Positions 36,398 to 44,980 of a stretch of 64,000 bases of DNA are shown piece after piece. The notes under the pieces were generated by a model, which worked only from the letters and a program-made list of their open reading frames with translations, ran no database searches and was not told where the DNA came from. How positions within the stretch are numbered: position 1 is the first letter of the stretch; every line of letters starts with the position of its first letter. Source of the stretch: Lachnospiraceae bacterium (GTDB taxonomy: Bacteria > Bacillota > Clostridia > Lachnospirales > Lachnospiraceae); contig JAFZLD010000006.1 of assembly GCA_017553505.1 (NCBI GenBank), positions 1 through 64,000 of the forward strand, written 5' to 3'. A program made the position numbers and the translations under genes.

Positions 36398-37093
36398 TTA
36401 CTGCTCTTTCTGTCCGTAATAAGCGTTAGCTCCGTGCTTTCTGTAATAGTGCTTGTCCTGAAGCTCCTGAGGTGCGGGCTTAACTTCGGGATTGATAAGC
36501 TCTGTTCTGAAAGCCATCTTGGCAACTTCTTCCAAAACTACTGCGTTGTGAACGGCTTCGTGAGCGTTCTTGCCCCAGGTGAAGGGTCCGTGGTTCTTGC
36601 AAAGAACTGCGGGAACTGCCATGAAATCCTTGTCCTTGTAGTAATCTACGATAAGGATACCTGTGTTCTTTTCATACGCGCCGTCAATTTCTTCCTTGGT
36701 AAGGCATCTTAAGCAGGGAACCTCGCCGTAGATGTAATCTGCGTGAGTGGTGCCGTAGCAGGGAATGCTTCTACCGGACTGTGCCCAGCTGGTAGCGTAA
36801 GAAGAATGTGTGTGCACTACGCCGCCAATGTCAGGACAAGCCTTGTAAAGCTCAAGGTGTGTGGCGGTATCGGAAGAAGGATTGTAGCGACCCTCAACCT
36901 TTTCGCCGTTAAGATTCATAACTACCATGTCGTCGGGAGTAAGCTTGTCATAATCAACGCCGCTGGGCTTAATTACGAAAAGTCCGCTCTCTCTGTCAAT
37001 CCCGCTTACGTTGCCCCATGTGAATGTGACAAGCTCGTATTTGGGCAGAAGCATATTGGCTTCATATACTTCTTTTTTCAACTGCTCTAACAT
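36398..37093 (-). CDS. araD: L-ribulose-5-phosphate 4-epimerase
   Basis: 231 residues from ATG 37093, preceded by GAGGAGAG. Class-II aldolase/epimerase motifs: [22 protein letters not shown], the metal-binding [12 protein letters not shown], and the late [10 protein letters not shown] His. It converts L-ribulose 5-phosphate to D-xylulose 5-phosphate, which feeds the adjacent transketolase. The gene lies directly after the kinase that should make its substrate. Confidence 0.95.
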   Translation of the reverse strand: MLEQLKKEVYEANMLLPKYELVTFTWGNVSGIDRESGLFVIKPSGVDYDKLTPDDMVVMNLNGEKVEGRYNPSSDTATHLELYKACPDIGGVVHTHSSYATSWAQSGRSIPCYGTTHADYIYGEVPCLRCLTKEEIDGAYEKNTGILIVDYYKDKDFMAVPAVLCKNHGPFTWGKNAHEAVHNAVVLEEVAKMAFRTELINPEVKPAPQELQDKHYYRKHGANAYYGQKEQ

Positions 37094-37129
37094 TTTTCTC
37101 TCTCCTCTCAGGGCTTTCGCCCACAAACT

Positions 37130-38737
37130 CTATTTGACAGCTTTAACCGCTGCTCTTTCCACTTCAATAGCTTTCTTGTAAGCCTCAATATATTCGTCGA
37201 ATCCCTTAACGTCTGCTGCGTCGGGAGCGATGGTTTCTTTCTTCATGCCGGTGAATACGCGGTTGGTAAGGTAAGCGTCAAGTGTCTCGCCTGCTGCCTT
37301 CTGAACCATGAAGTTGGCAAGTACTGCCATACCCCAAGCGCCGCCTTCGCCTGCAGTCTCCATAACGGAAACGGGTGCGTTGAGTGCAGCTGCAAGGATA
37401 GACTGACCTACGCCCTTGGTCTTGAACAATCCGCCGTGACCGGTGATGGAATCAACTTTAACGCCTTCTTCTTTGAAGAGGATATCGCAACCGATCTTAA
37501 GGGTAGAAAGTGATGCGAAAAGGTTGCTTCTCATGAAGTTGGCAAGGTTCATCTTGGCATTCTGCTCGCGTACGAATAACGGACGACCTTCGTCGAACTT
37601 GGTAACGCCTTCGCCTGAGAAGTAGTTAAAAGAAATCAGTCCGCCGGCGTTCTTGTCGCCTTCCAATGCCTTATTGTAAAGAACCGAGAAGAGCTTGGTC
37701 ATGTCAACGGATACGCCGTAGCTCTCCAAGCTTTCTTTGAACAGGTTAACCCACGCGTTGAGGTCTGAAGTACAGTTGTTGCAATGTACCATACCTACGA
37801 GGTCACCTGCGGGAGTGGTAACAAGGTCGATTTCCTCATAAACCTTGGTAAGAACTTTCTCAAGTACTACCATAGCAAATACGCTGGTGCCGGCCGAAAC
37901 GTTACCGGTACGAACCTTAACTGCGTTGGTAGCTACCATACCGGTGCCTGCGTCGCCTTCGCAAGGAGCAACGGGAACGCCTGCTTCGAGCTCGCCGCTT
38001 TCGTCAAGGAATGCTGCACCTGCCTTGGTCAATGTGCCTGCGTTCTCACCCGCAACGACAACCTTGGGGAAGATGTCGCGAAGCTTGTAAGGCATGCCTT
38101 CTTTGGCAAGTAATGCATCGAACTTGCCTACCATCTCAGCATCGAAATCTCTTGTAGCGGGGTCAACCGGGAACATACCGGAAGCTTCGCCTACGCCCAT
38201 GACCTTCTCGCCGGTGAGCATCCAGTGGATGTAGCCCGCAAGTGTGGTCTGGAATGCGATGTCCTTAACGTGAGGTTCCTTGTTGAGGATAGCCTGATAA
38301 AGGTGAGCGATGCTCCAGCGCTGAGGAATGTTGTAGTTGAATTCCTTGGTAAGCTTGGCTGCCGCTTCCTCGGTGATGGTGTTACGCCAAGTTCTGAAAG
38401 GAACGAGGAGCTTGTCGCTCTTGTCAAAAGCAAGATAACCGTGCATCATACCGCTGATACCGATAGCCGCAAGCTTCTTAATGCCTACTCCGTATTTATT
38501 CTTAACGTCTTTCTTAAGATCGCTGTAGCAGGTCTTAAAACCTGTGTGAATCTCCTCCAAAGGATAGGTCCAGATACCGTTATCGAGGTGATTCTCCCAG
38601 TCAAAGCTTCCCTGTGCGATGGGAGCGTTCTTGTCGTCTACAAGAACTGCCTTGATACGTGTGGAACCGAACTCTATACCGAGAACTGCCTTTCCGTCTT
38701 CAATAAGTTTCTTGATGTCTTCGCTTGTGTAGCCCAT
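37130..38737 (-). CDS. FGGY-family carbohydrate kinase, probable L-ribulokinase
   Basis: 535 residues. ATP-binding start LGIEFGSTRIKAVLVDD, substrate-side AAIGISGMMHGYLAF, CEGDAGTGMVA and the late TGHGGLFKTKGVGQSILA all match FGGY kinases. Being between araR and araD makes L-ribulose the likely substrate, so it would fill the araB role even though it is not the classical AraB sequence. No L-arabinose isomerase (araA) is in the window. ATG with AAGGAGG only four bases upstream. Transcribed with araR from 39.9 kb. Confidence 0.85.
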   Translation of the reverse strand: MGYTSEDIKKLIEDGKAVLGIEFGSTRIKAVLVDDKNAPIAQGSFDWENHLDNGIWTYPLEEIHTGFKTCYSDLKKDVKNKYGVGIKKLAAIGISGMMHGYLAFDKSDKLLVPFRTWRNTITEEAAAKLTKEFNYNIPQRWSIAHLYQAILNKEPHVKDIAFQTTLAGYIHWMLTGEKVMGVGEASGMFPVDPATRDFDAEMVGKFDALLAKEGMPYKLRDIFPKVVVAGENAGTLTKAGAAFLDESGELEAGVPVAPCEGDAGTGMVATNAVKVRTGNVSAGTSVFAMVVLEKVLTKVYEEIDLVTTPAGDLVGMVHCNNCTSDLNAWVNLFKESLESYGVSVDMTKLFSVLYNKALEGDKNAGGLISFNYFSGEGVTKFDEGRPLFVREQNAKMNLANFMRSNLFASLSTLKIGCDILFKEEGVKVDSITGHGGLFKTKGVGQSILAAALNAPVSVMETAGEGGAWGMAVLANFMVQKAAGETLDAYLTNRVFTGMKKETIAPDAADVKGFDEYIEAYKKAIEVERAAVKAVK

Positions 38738-38784
38738 AAAACCTCCTTAATAATCTTGCGCCCGAAGCGCTGCTCTTTTCTCTT

Positions 38785-39849
38785 TTATATATTTTTAACG
38801 CTTCCGCGTTCTTTGACCTCTGTAACAAATTCCTTGGTGGCGTCGAATTTGGGATTGTCGATAAGCTTAATCAGATTCTCCGCCGCAACGCGTCCAAGCT
38901 CCGCCATAGGATGCGGGCACGATGTAATCTTCACGTCGCCAAGCTTCGCAAGATCCGAGTCGTCCATGCTGATAACCGACACATCCTCAGGAACCTTCTG
39001 CCCCTTCGACTGAAGGTAGTTGATAAGCTCACGCGCCACCTTATCATTATAGCAGAAAACCGCCGTACATCCATTCAATCTCTTCATCGAATGACTGTCG
39101 AACATATCGTAGCGTCCCTCGTCGCCCGTATCGTACCACATCACGTAATCCGAAGGATTCTTGACTCCCTGCTCGTACAGCGCGCGTCTGTAACCTGCGA
39201 ACCGCAAGTGCCCCTGCCCGTCGTCCATCTTAAGTATCGCGCTGATACGCTTGTGGCCCTTGGAAATTAAGTACTTGGTCGCCATGTAAGCCATCGCCTC
39301 GTCATTAAGCGACACATGCGGGATATCTGTCTCCCTGTAATAAGTATTTATAAAAAGAACGGGCACGCCCTTCTCCCTTAAGCTTTCGTAAATCTCAAGG
39401 TTGGGGTTCGGAAGCGCACTCTTGACGGGTTCCATTATGATGCCGGCCACGTCTTCTTTGGCCAGGATATCGGTTAAGACTTCACGTTCTTTCTCAAACT
39501 GATTGTCGGTAAAAGAAAGCTGCATGCTGTATCCGCGCTGCGAAAGGGTGGCCTCGATGCCTTTAATAATCTTGGGAAAAATATAGTTCTCGACATACGT
39601 AGTCACCACAGCGATTCGGTCGGAAGAAAAGCCCTTGCGAAGGCGCACAAAAGTACCGCTTCCGCGCTTACTGACCAATATGCCCTCAAGCTCGAGCGCC
39701 TTAAAACCGCGGCGAACCGTGTCACGGCTTACGCTAAACTTGTTGGTAAGCGCATTCTCGGAAGGGACCTTGTCACCGTCCTTAAGGCTTCCCGCCGCTA
39801 TTTTCTTCTTAATGTAGTCTGTGATGATTTCGTACTTGGAATTCTGCAT
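38785..39849 (-). CDS. araR: GntR/LacI-type arabinose regulator
   Basis: 354 residues. An N-terminal GntR winged helix (KVPSENALTNKFSVSRDTVRRGFKAL) is joined to a LacI-type sugar-binding domain (IAVVTTYVENYIFPKIIKGIE, GCTAVFCYNDKVARELI, VPEDVSVISMDDSDLA); this combination is diagnostic of AraR, which represses arabinose genes until arabinose binds. It is first in the block araR-kinase-araD. No ribosome binding site is visible before the ATG. Repeated TTGTATG motifs around its promoter look like its own operators. Confidence 0.92.
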   Translation of the reverse strand: MQNSKYEIITDYIKKKIAAGSLKDGDKVPSENALTNKFSVSRDTVRRGFKALELEGILVSKRGSGTFVRLRKGFSSDRIAVVTTYVENYIFPKIIKGIEATLSQRGYSMQLSFTDNQFEKEREVLTDILAKEDVAGIIMEPVKSALPNPNLEIYESLREKGVPVLFINTYYRETDIPHVSLNDEAMAYMATKYLISKGHKRISAILKMDDGQGHLRFAGYRRALYEQGVKNPSDYVMWYDTGDEGRYDMFDSHSMKRLNGCTAVFCYNDKVARELINYLQSKGQKVPEDVSVISMDDSDLAKLGDVKITSCPHPMAELGRVAAENLIKLIDNPKFDATKEFVTEVKERGSVKNI

Positions 39850-39857
39850 AGATGTAG

Positions 39858-39993
39858 TTGTATGTATGTCTGTTGTGGTCTCTTGGCAAGTTGTATGTGA
39901 CTTGTATGCCTACTTATTTACAGAATATCGCTAATTTTCCCAAATTACAACATTAGAATCGCATATTCATCACATTTAGTTGTAGCCATACAA
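39858..39993 (-). promoter_or_regulatory. araR operon promoter with TTGTATG operator repeats
   Basis: On the minus strand TTGTAA (39950-39945), 17 bases, TATTCT (39927-39922). Four copies of TTGTATG surround it: 39858-39864, 39891-39897 and 39902-39908 on the plus strand and an inverted copy at 39987-39993, which forms the palindrome TTGTAgccaTACAA (39980-39993). Bacillus AraR boxes have the same TTGTA/TACAA arms with a two-base instead of four-base centre, so these are candidate AraR sites. Confidence 0.6.
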
Positions 39994-40041
39994 GTATGGC
40001 GGTGGTATTATTTTCATAAAGCAAAATAAGGAGAGTATAAT

Positions 40042-41001
40042 ATGGAGACTACAGAGAAAAAAGGCTTGACGAGCTTTGCCATCAAAGTCATAGCCATTGT
40101 TACAATGTTTATCGATCATTGCGGCGCGGTTTTTGTGGAACGCGAGTTAGCCTTAATCAAAGCAACCGTTCCGAACTATGAAGGTGACCCGACCTACGTC
40201 GCACTCAACATTACCGACGGTATCATGCGAAGCATCGGACGAATCGCCTTCCCGCTATTCATCTTCTTGCTGATTCAGGGCTTTATGCACACGCGTAACC
40301 GTTTGAAGTACGCAATCCGCCTCGGGCTCTTCGCACTTATCTCGGAAGTTCCCTTCGACATGGCCTTCAGAAACACCTATTTCACCATGTCCTACCAGAA
40401 CGTATTCTTTACACTGTTCTTAGGCTTCCTGTTCATGTGCGTTGCCGACTTCATATACAAGAAGCACATCGCACCTTGGCTTGGATATGTCAGCATAGTG
40501 TTAAATTCAGTATTTATCGGCTTCTTCTGCGTTATGATAGTCAACACTATCGGCTATACAAAATTTAACACGACACCTTTTGCAAATTTAGGCGCTCTTG
40601 TCGCTGTAGCTGTTTTTGCCGCCATAACGGTCATTGTGGAAATCCTGGTTTGTCGAAAGAAACCTTTTGAAGAATTATCCAGACTCGCTCTTTCTATAAC
40701 GGTACTTATCTTATTAATGTTCGTAGCCGGCTTGCTATACACCGATTACAACGTAGGCGGCGTCCTTGCCATCGCGGTAGCATACGCATGTCGCGAAAGT
40801 AAGACCAAGACCATCGTCGGCGCTGTCATTACCTTGGCACTCACCTGCGGTTTCATCGAAGCCGTCGCCATCGTCGACTACTTCATCGTCGCCAAGTACA
40901 ACGGCGAGCGAGGCAAGAGCATGAAGTATTTCTTCTACGCGTTCTACCCTTGTCACTTACTGATAATTGCGCTGATAGCGAAATTTCTTTTAGGTCTGTA
41001 A
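40042..41001 (+). CDS. TraX-like multi-pass membrane protein
   Basis: 319 residues with about eight or nine membrane segments. The beginning (LTSFAIKVIAIVTMFIDHCGAVF), then GRIAFPLFIFLLIQGFMHTRN and RLGLFALISEVPFDMAF are typical of TraX-family proteins. E. coli TraX acetylates F pilin, but chromosomal relatives in Clostridia are widespread and not tied to conjugation; they are probably membrane acyltransferases of unknown acceptor. AAGGAG twelve bases before the ATG. It is divergent from araR. Confidence 0.85.
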   Translation: METTEKKGLTSFAIKVIAIVTMFIDHCGAVFVERELALIKATVPNYEGDPTYVALNITDGIMRSIGRIAFPLFIFLLIQGFMHTRNRLKYAIRLGLFALISEVPFDMAFRNTYFTMSYQNVFFTLFLGFLFMCVADFIYKKHIAPWLGYVSIVLNSVFIGFFCVMIVNTIGYTKFNTTPFANLGALVAVAVFAAITVIVEILVCRKKPFEELSRLALSITVLILLMFVAGLLYTDYNVGGVLAIAVAYACRESKTKTIVGAVITLALTCGFIEAVAIVDYFIVAKYNGERGKSMKYFFYAFYPCHLLIIALIAKFLLGL

Positions 41002-41007
41002 ATGATT

Positions 41008-41035
41008 AAAGGCGCCACCCTACGGTGACGCCTTT
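41008..41035 (+). terminator. Terminator of the TraX-like gene
   Basis: AAAGGCGcCACC / GGTGaCGCCTTT stem followed by a T-run; the A-rich flank may let it serve the convergent gene as well. Confidence 0.85.
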
Positions 41036-41048
41036 TTTGTGTACTTTT

Positions 41049-41807
41049 TTAATTCACGTAATGCCCACCGGAAAACAGTTTCACGATGGTATCGATTGTA
41101 TTCGGGTACCTTTCCAGAATAGCATCTCTGATTGCTCTGCCCTGTCCCTCGACATGAATGTTAAAAAGAATTTCTCCTTTTACCGAGTCGCCTATGGCTA
41201 TGGCTCCGTTAGCGTAACCGCCCATCGCCACTCTTGAAGCTATCGCCGCACCACCGAGCGCGTACACGCCGATTGAAAGGCCACCCACTGCAAGATATCC
41301 GATTGCCAGACCGCCGAAGGCCACAACGCCGATTGAAAGGCCGGCAAAAGAAAGAATTCCCGCCGCCATCGCAGCGAAGGCAATCAGCCCAAGTGCCAGA
41401 CTTCCGAATGCCAGCAGACCCACGGAAATAATTCCCATGGATACAACCCCGAAGGCCATATTTCCGATAGCAATAATGCCTTTAGCCTTGTACATTCCAA
41501 GACCGATATTGATATGTACTAACGGAATCCCACATATACTTATCTTGCTCTTATATTCGTAATTCCGCTTTCTCGCCCTCATACAGAGTGCGCCTTCCTG
41601 TAAGTCCTCTTCTTTGTGCCCTACCAGCTCGTCTATACTTGTGTTAAACAAGCCCGCAAGAGCAATAAGTTTGTCCATGTCCGGCGTCGTCTCGCCCAGC
41701 TCCCATTTGGAAACCGTCTGTCTTGTCACTCCGACGGCATCGCCGAGCTGTTCCTGTGACAGTCCCTTTTGTTTTCTCAAACATATCAGTTTTTCATTAA
41801 AGTCCAT
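41049..41807 (-). CDS. XRE-family regulator with a hydrophobic pentad-repeat tail
   Basis: 252 residues from ATG 41807 (GGAGG upstream). Residues 1-63 are a classical XRE helix-turn-helix (LSQEQLGDAVGVTRQTVSKWELGETTPD). After a basic linker, residues 110-200 consist of about 17 near-perfect five-residue units of pattern G-x-hydrophobic-[A/S]-hydrophobic (GLLAF, GSLAL, GVVAF, GGLAI, GYLAV). Period-five repeats with a small residue in the middle recall pentapeptide-repeat beta helices, but the faces are hydrophobic and Gly-rich, so the tail may associate with or enter membrane. The target genes and the inducing signal are unknown. Confidence 0.85.
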   Translation of the reverse strand: MDFNEKLICLRKQKGLSQEQLGDAVGVTRQTVSKWELGETTPDMDKLIALAGLFNTSIDELVGHKEEDLQEGALCMRARKRNYEYKSKISICGIPLVHINIGLGMYKAKGIIAIGNMAFGVVSMGIISVGLLAFGSLALGLIAFAAMAAGILSFAGLSIGVVAFGGLAIGYLAVGGLSIGVYALGGAAIASRVAMGGYANGAIAIGDSVKGEILFNIHVEGQGRAIRDAILERYPNTIDTIVKLFSGGHYVN

Positions 41808-41932
41808 TTCATCCTCCAACGTTCGATTTATTGTTGCCTAAATCATAAAAAGGATTGTCACGTTAATCTACCAATTCGCCTTGGAAGTTTGTCACGTAAA
41901 CTTAACATCGCCCGAAAAATCTCCATTTTGCA

Positions 41933-43828
41933 CTATTCTTCTCTAGGATCGATTTTTATAACCGCTCCGCCTTCAAGTTTCTCAAACGGCCCCGCCACAT
42001 GCCCCAGTTCTTTCATTGCATCCTCAGGCTTCAGAATCAGGCTGTCATCTTTCTTGCCGAAAAAGAACGGTTTATCCACAGCTTCCCTCACTGTAAGGGT
42101 AAGGTTATCCACATCTATGTCGAAATCAAACCAGCCTTCGCGGGCAGTCTTGTCGAAGCCGTAGAATTCCTGCCAGGAACGAAGGTCGAGGCACACTTCG
42201 GGTTGTGGATAAAGAATGCGCAAGTAACCGCCGGGCATCTTAACATAGAGGTTGCCCTCAGACTCATTCTTCTCGGTAGGCATTTTAATGGCTGCCTCGC
42301 CGCAAGCGTAGAAGATATTGTTAAGGAACTTAGCGTCGCGAGATGTGCCGCCGCGCTCACGTCCCGAAATTCTGAAAGGAACAGGCTTAGCAAAATATCC
42401 TGCGCTCCTGCACTTGCCGATAAAGTTATTCTCGACACGCATTCTGTCGGTGCCCTCGCCATATACAGCGTAGCCGTTCACAACTTCATGCTCGGAAAGC
42501 TTGTACCAACCTGATGAGCCGGGTTCTACAGGAATCTTGTTCTTATCAAAGCGTCCCTCGATGTTCCAGAAAATGTTATTGTCTATAAGATTGACGCCGT
42601 CCTTAGTGCACTCGATAAAGATTGCTTCACGCTGCTCGATACCATTAAGGAACAGGTTCTCCGTAATTCTGTTATTAACGTTACCGCAGTCGAGCCAGAT
42701 GCAGTCAGCGCGGAAAGTGTTTCTGAAAACGTTACGACGGAACAATCCATTTACGCTGTTATGAAGCTTGATACCGCCCGCTTCCCACGAAAGCTCCATC
42801 TTCTGCCAGCCGGTACCCTCAATTAAGCAGTCCTCGATAAGCATTCCCTGCGCATAAAGGCCCGCAATACCGCACACGCCCGCGTCGATAATGTCGCATC
42901 GTCTGATAACGCTGTAGCCCACAGTCTGCTCGAAATCAAACTTATGATGCCAGTCTTCGTTACCGATATCGATACCCGTAGCATTGCTCCACAGCACCTT
43001 ACAATCTTCAATTACCCAATGGTGGCCACGGTGCGCAGAAATGGCGCCGCGCTGAGGAATAGGCGCACCCATGGTCGCATGAGCACACACAAGCCCCTTA
43101 ACCTTTATGTACGAAAGAAAGGGCTTCTCCGGTGCGAAGCACTGCTCTCTTACAGAAATCTCTATCAAATGATTCTTCGGATCGTCATCTCCCGGCAGTC
43201 TGAAATGCACCGCCATACCGTTGGCTTCCACCCAGTAAGTACCGGGCTTGCTGCCAAGGTCATTGGAGAGCGGAACCTGCTCCAAAGGCTTACCGTCGCA
43301 GAACACCATACCGCGGCGGTTAAGATAAGGCGTCATATCCGTCTTATCGTACTCTATAAACAATCTGTCGTGAATAATATTCACCGCACAGAAAGGGTTA
43401 TATCCCTTGAACATCTCGGGGTTAAGTCTATGGCACCACACCGACGCACTCTCGGGCGCGGGCGCACCGAATCCCGAAATCATCCACTCAGTCGTAGGCT
43501 CAAACTCCGTAACCGGCTCGGATGCCTTAATGACAACAGTTCCCTTTTCAACCGCTTCATAACACACCATCGACTCAGGTCCGTCGCCGCCGTGCATAGG
43601 GCTTACACACTCCCTATACTCGCCCGGCATAATCCACACATGTGTGCCTGCCGTAGCAATATCAGCCGCCGCCTGAATGGTCTTAAACGGATGCTCGCGA
43701 CTTCCGTCATTATCATCCGACGCAGAAGCGCTTCCCCCATCGACATACAGCTCCTTAACATATTTGACTTTCTTTTCCCAGAAATCAAATCTGCTGCCGT
43801 CCACCAGAATTGCTGAATCTTTATTCAT
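41933..43828 (-). CDS. GH120-type right-handed beta-helix protein, probable beta-xylosidase
   Basis: 631 residues from ATG 43828 (GGAGGG upstream), close to the length of characterised GH120 xylosidases. Features shared with that family include HPFKTIQAAADIATAG, MPGEYRECVSP, ISVREQCFAP and VIEDCKVLWSNATGIDIG. The two catalytic acids can be located: the nucleophile Asp in IWLDCGN and the acid/base Glu in IFIECTKDG. There is no signal peptide, so it would act on imported xylo-oligosaccharides in the cytosol. It fits the pentose block (34.5-39.8 kb) functionally. Assignment rests on recalled family motifs, not a search. Confidence 0.75.
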   Translation of the reverse strand: MNKDSAILVDGSRFDFWEKKVKYVKELYVDGGSASASDDNDGSREHPFKTIQAAADIATAGTHVWIMPGEYRECVSPMHGGDGPESMVCYEAVEKGTVVIKASEPVTEFEPTTEWMISGFGAPAPESASVWCHRLNPEMFKGYNPFCAVNIIHDRLFIEYDKTDMTPYLNRRGMVFCDGKPLEQVPLSNDLGSKPGTYWVEANGMAVHFRLPGDDDPKNHLIEISVREQCFAPEKPFLSYIKVKGLVCAHATMGAPIPQRGAISAHRGHHWVIEDCKVLWSNATGIDIGNEDWHHKFDFEQTVGYSVIRRCDIIDAGVCGIAGLYAQGMLIEDCLIEGTGWQKMELSWEAGGIKLHNSVNGLFRRNVFRNTFRADCIWLDCGNVNNRITENLFLNGIEQREAIFIECTKDGVNLIDNNIFWNIEGRFDKNKIPVEPGSSGWYKLSEHEVVNGYAVYGEGTDRMRVENNFIGKCRSAGYFAKPVPFRISGRERGGTSRDAKFLNNIFYACGEAAIKMPTEKNESEGNLYVKMPGGYLRILYPQPEVCLDLRSWQEFYGFDKTAREGWFDFDIDVDNLTLTVREAVDKPFFFGKKDDSLILKPEDAMKELGHVAGPFEKLEGGAVIKIDPREE

Positions 43829-43910
43829 TTGTATACCCTCCATAACTATATAATATCTCTATACCTTCTCACCACTTCTATATTCCCTTTACATGGTGAA
43901 GTATCCTATT

Positions 43911-44306
43911 TTATTTCACCCTATATCTATTAGTACTATCAGGAAAGCCAGGTAATCTGCCAAAAGCAACAACTCTCCCATGTGTATTAACCCACGCATA
44001 CCCTATATAATTCATTTCTTTTTGTACCAATTCAAATCGATAACACTTTTCAGTTGAATATGCTTGCCTAATCAATTCAGAATCTGACACTTCCGAAAGA
44101 AATATTTCAGCATAATCAACCGAATGGCTCACTGGGGTCCAGAAAAATCTGCTTGGCAGTTCATCTTCTCCTATCAGCGTTATACTCCACCCTTCTGCCT
44201 TAGAATAAATACCAGCCAATACATCAACCGAAGAGTCCTTATCCACTGTTCCTAAATCTTTACTACAATAATCCAGACCCGCATACTGTGTTTCTTCAGG
44301 AATCAC
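43911..44306 (-). CDS. Extracellular C-terminal part of a frameshifted zinc-ribbon membrane protein
   Basis: The only usable start in this frame is GTG 44306 (131 residues), but the frame is open back to 44492 and encodes a convincing membrane segment (IITISACSLLVILIAFATS) directly upstream, without ATG, GTG or TTG. That segment would be expected between the zinc-ribbon domain of the gene at 44459-44938 and this part, which is read one frame back. The best reading is a single protein: cytosolic zinc ribbon, one membrane helix, external domain, broken by a -1 frame change. The external domain (MNYIGYAWVNTHGRVVAFGRLP) is unrecognised. Confidence 0.55.
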   Translation of the reverse strand: MIPEETQYAGLDYCSKDLGTVDKDSSVDVLAGIYSKAEGWSITLIGEDELPSRFFWTPVSHSVDYAEIFLSEVSDSELIRQAYSTEKCYRFELVQKEMNYIGYAWVNTHGRVVAFGRLPGFPDSTNRYRVK

Positions 44307-44458
44307 TGTTCCCGCACTTTGGTTAAGCTTTGTCTCTTCGCCATTCTTGCTTGTTGCAAAAGCAATAAGAATAACAAGTAATGAACAGGCCGAAATAGTT
44401 ATAATCTTACCTCGCCTTGATAGTTTTCGAAAATTAACAGCAATTTTTTCTGCAAGTC

Positions 44459-44938
44459 TTAGTACTTGAACCCTAACGCTTTTAAATCTTTTTCAACAAT
44501 GTCTCCAACTCTAATCGTCTCCCCATTGCCATCGTCTTTAAGTATTTCTTGTTCCGTTACCTTATTTTCTTGCTTAATTTCTTTGACAGTTTCAGCATCA
44601 GCCTTTGCCATCTTATCATCAATGTGTGTCGCAATATTTTCTATCTCTTGCCCGAAAATATGCATTTTCCCACCGGAATATTTCTGCATGCATGAATTAC
44701 ATATTACTCTATCAGTCGCATGCTCTTTATTACAAATAAAGCAATTTTTCGAGCTACTTCCATTCTCAACATCAAGCAAATGTGCCATGTATTTTTTGCC
44801 CAATGAAGTAGAAAAATCATTTTTCGCCTTAAGCAGTTCATTTAGCTTTTTTACAACCCTGTCGTCACATAAATTATACTTTTCACTAATCGATAGTATT
44901 AACCGGAGTTCTTTTTTAAGCTTTTCCTTCTCATCCAT
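44459..44938 (-). CDS. Zinc-ribbon protein, N-terminal part of a frameshifted gene
   Basis: 159 residues. Residues 1-40 are a charged helix, and a zinc ribbon CFIC (66-69) ... CNSC (80-83) follows, then a charged linker. The ATG has GGGAGAG upstream. Near the end, the in-frame heptamer T TTA AAA (44486-44480 on the minus strand) is a canonical -1 slippery sequence, and a small hairpin CAAGT/ACTTG straddles the stop codon. A -1 shift would add the membrane helix and external domain of the next frame. A plain one-base deletion is equally possible. Confidence 0.65.
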   Translation of the reverse strand: MDEKEKLKKELRLILSISEKYNLCDDRVVKKLNELLKAKNDFSTSLGKKYMAHLLDVENGSSSKNCFICNKEHATDRVICNSCMQKYSGGKMHIFGQEIENIATHIDDKMAKADAETVKEIKQENKVTEQEILKDDGNGETIRVGDIVEKDLKALGFKY

Positions 44939-44980
44939 AAATTCTCTCCCTTAACATTTATGTGATTACATGTTATTTCG

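Noticed and set aside
40042-41001. TraX-like gene as a sign of an integrated conjugative element
   Set aside because: No relaxase, coupling protein, integrase or attachment repeat is nearby; chromosomal TraX-like genes are common in Clostridia.
41100-41480. Short repeated DNA blocks that might suggest a CRISPR or tandem repeat
   Set aside because: They encode the period-five protein repeats of the XRE regulator; units are degenerate at DNA level and there are no spacers.
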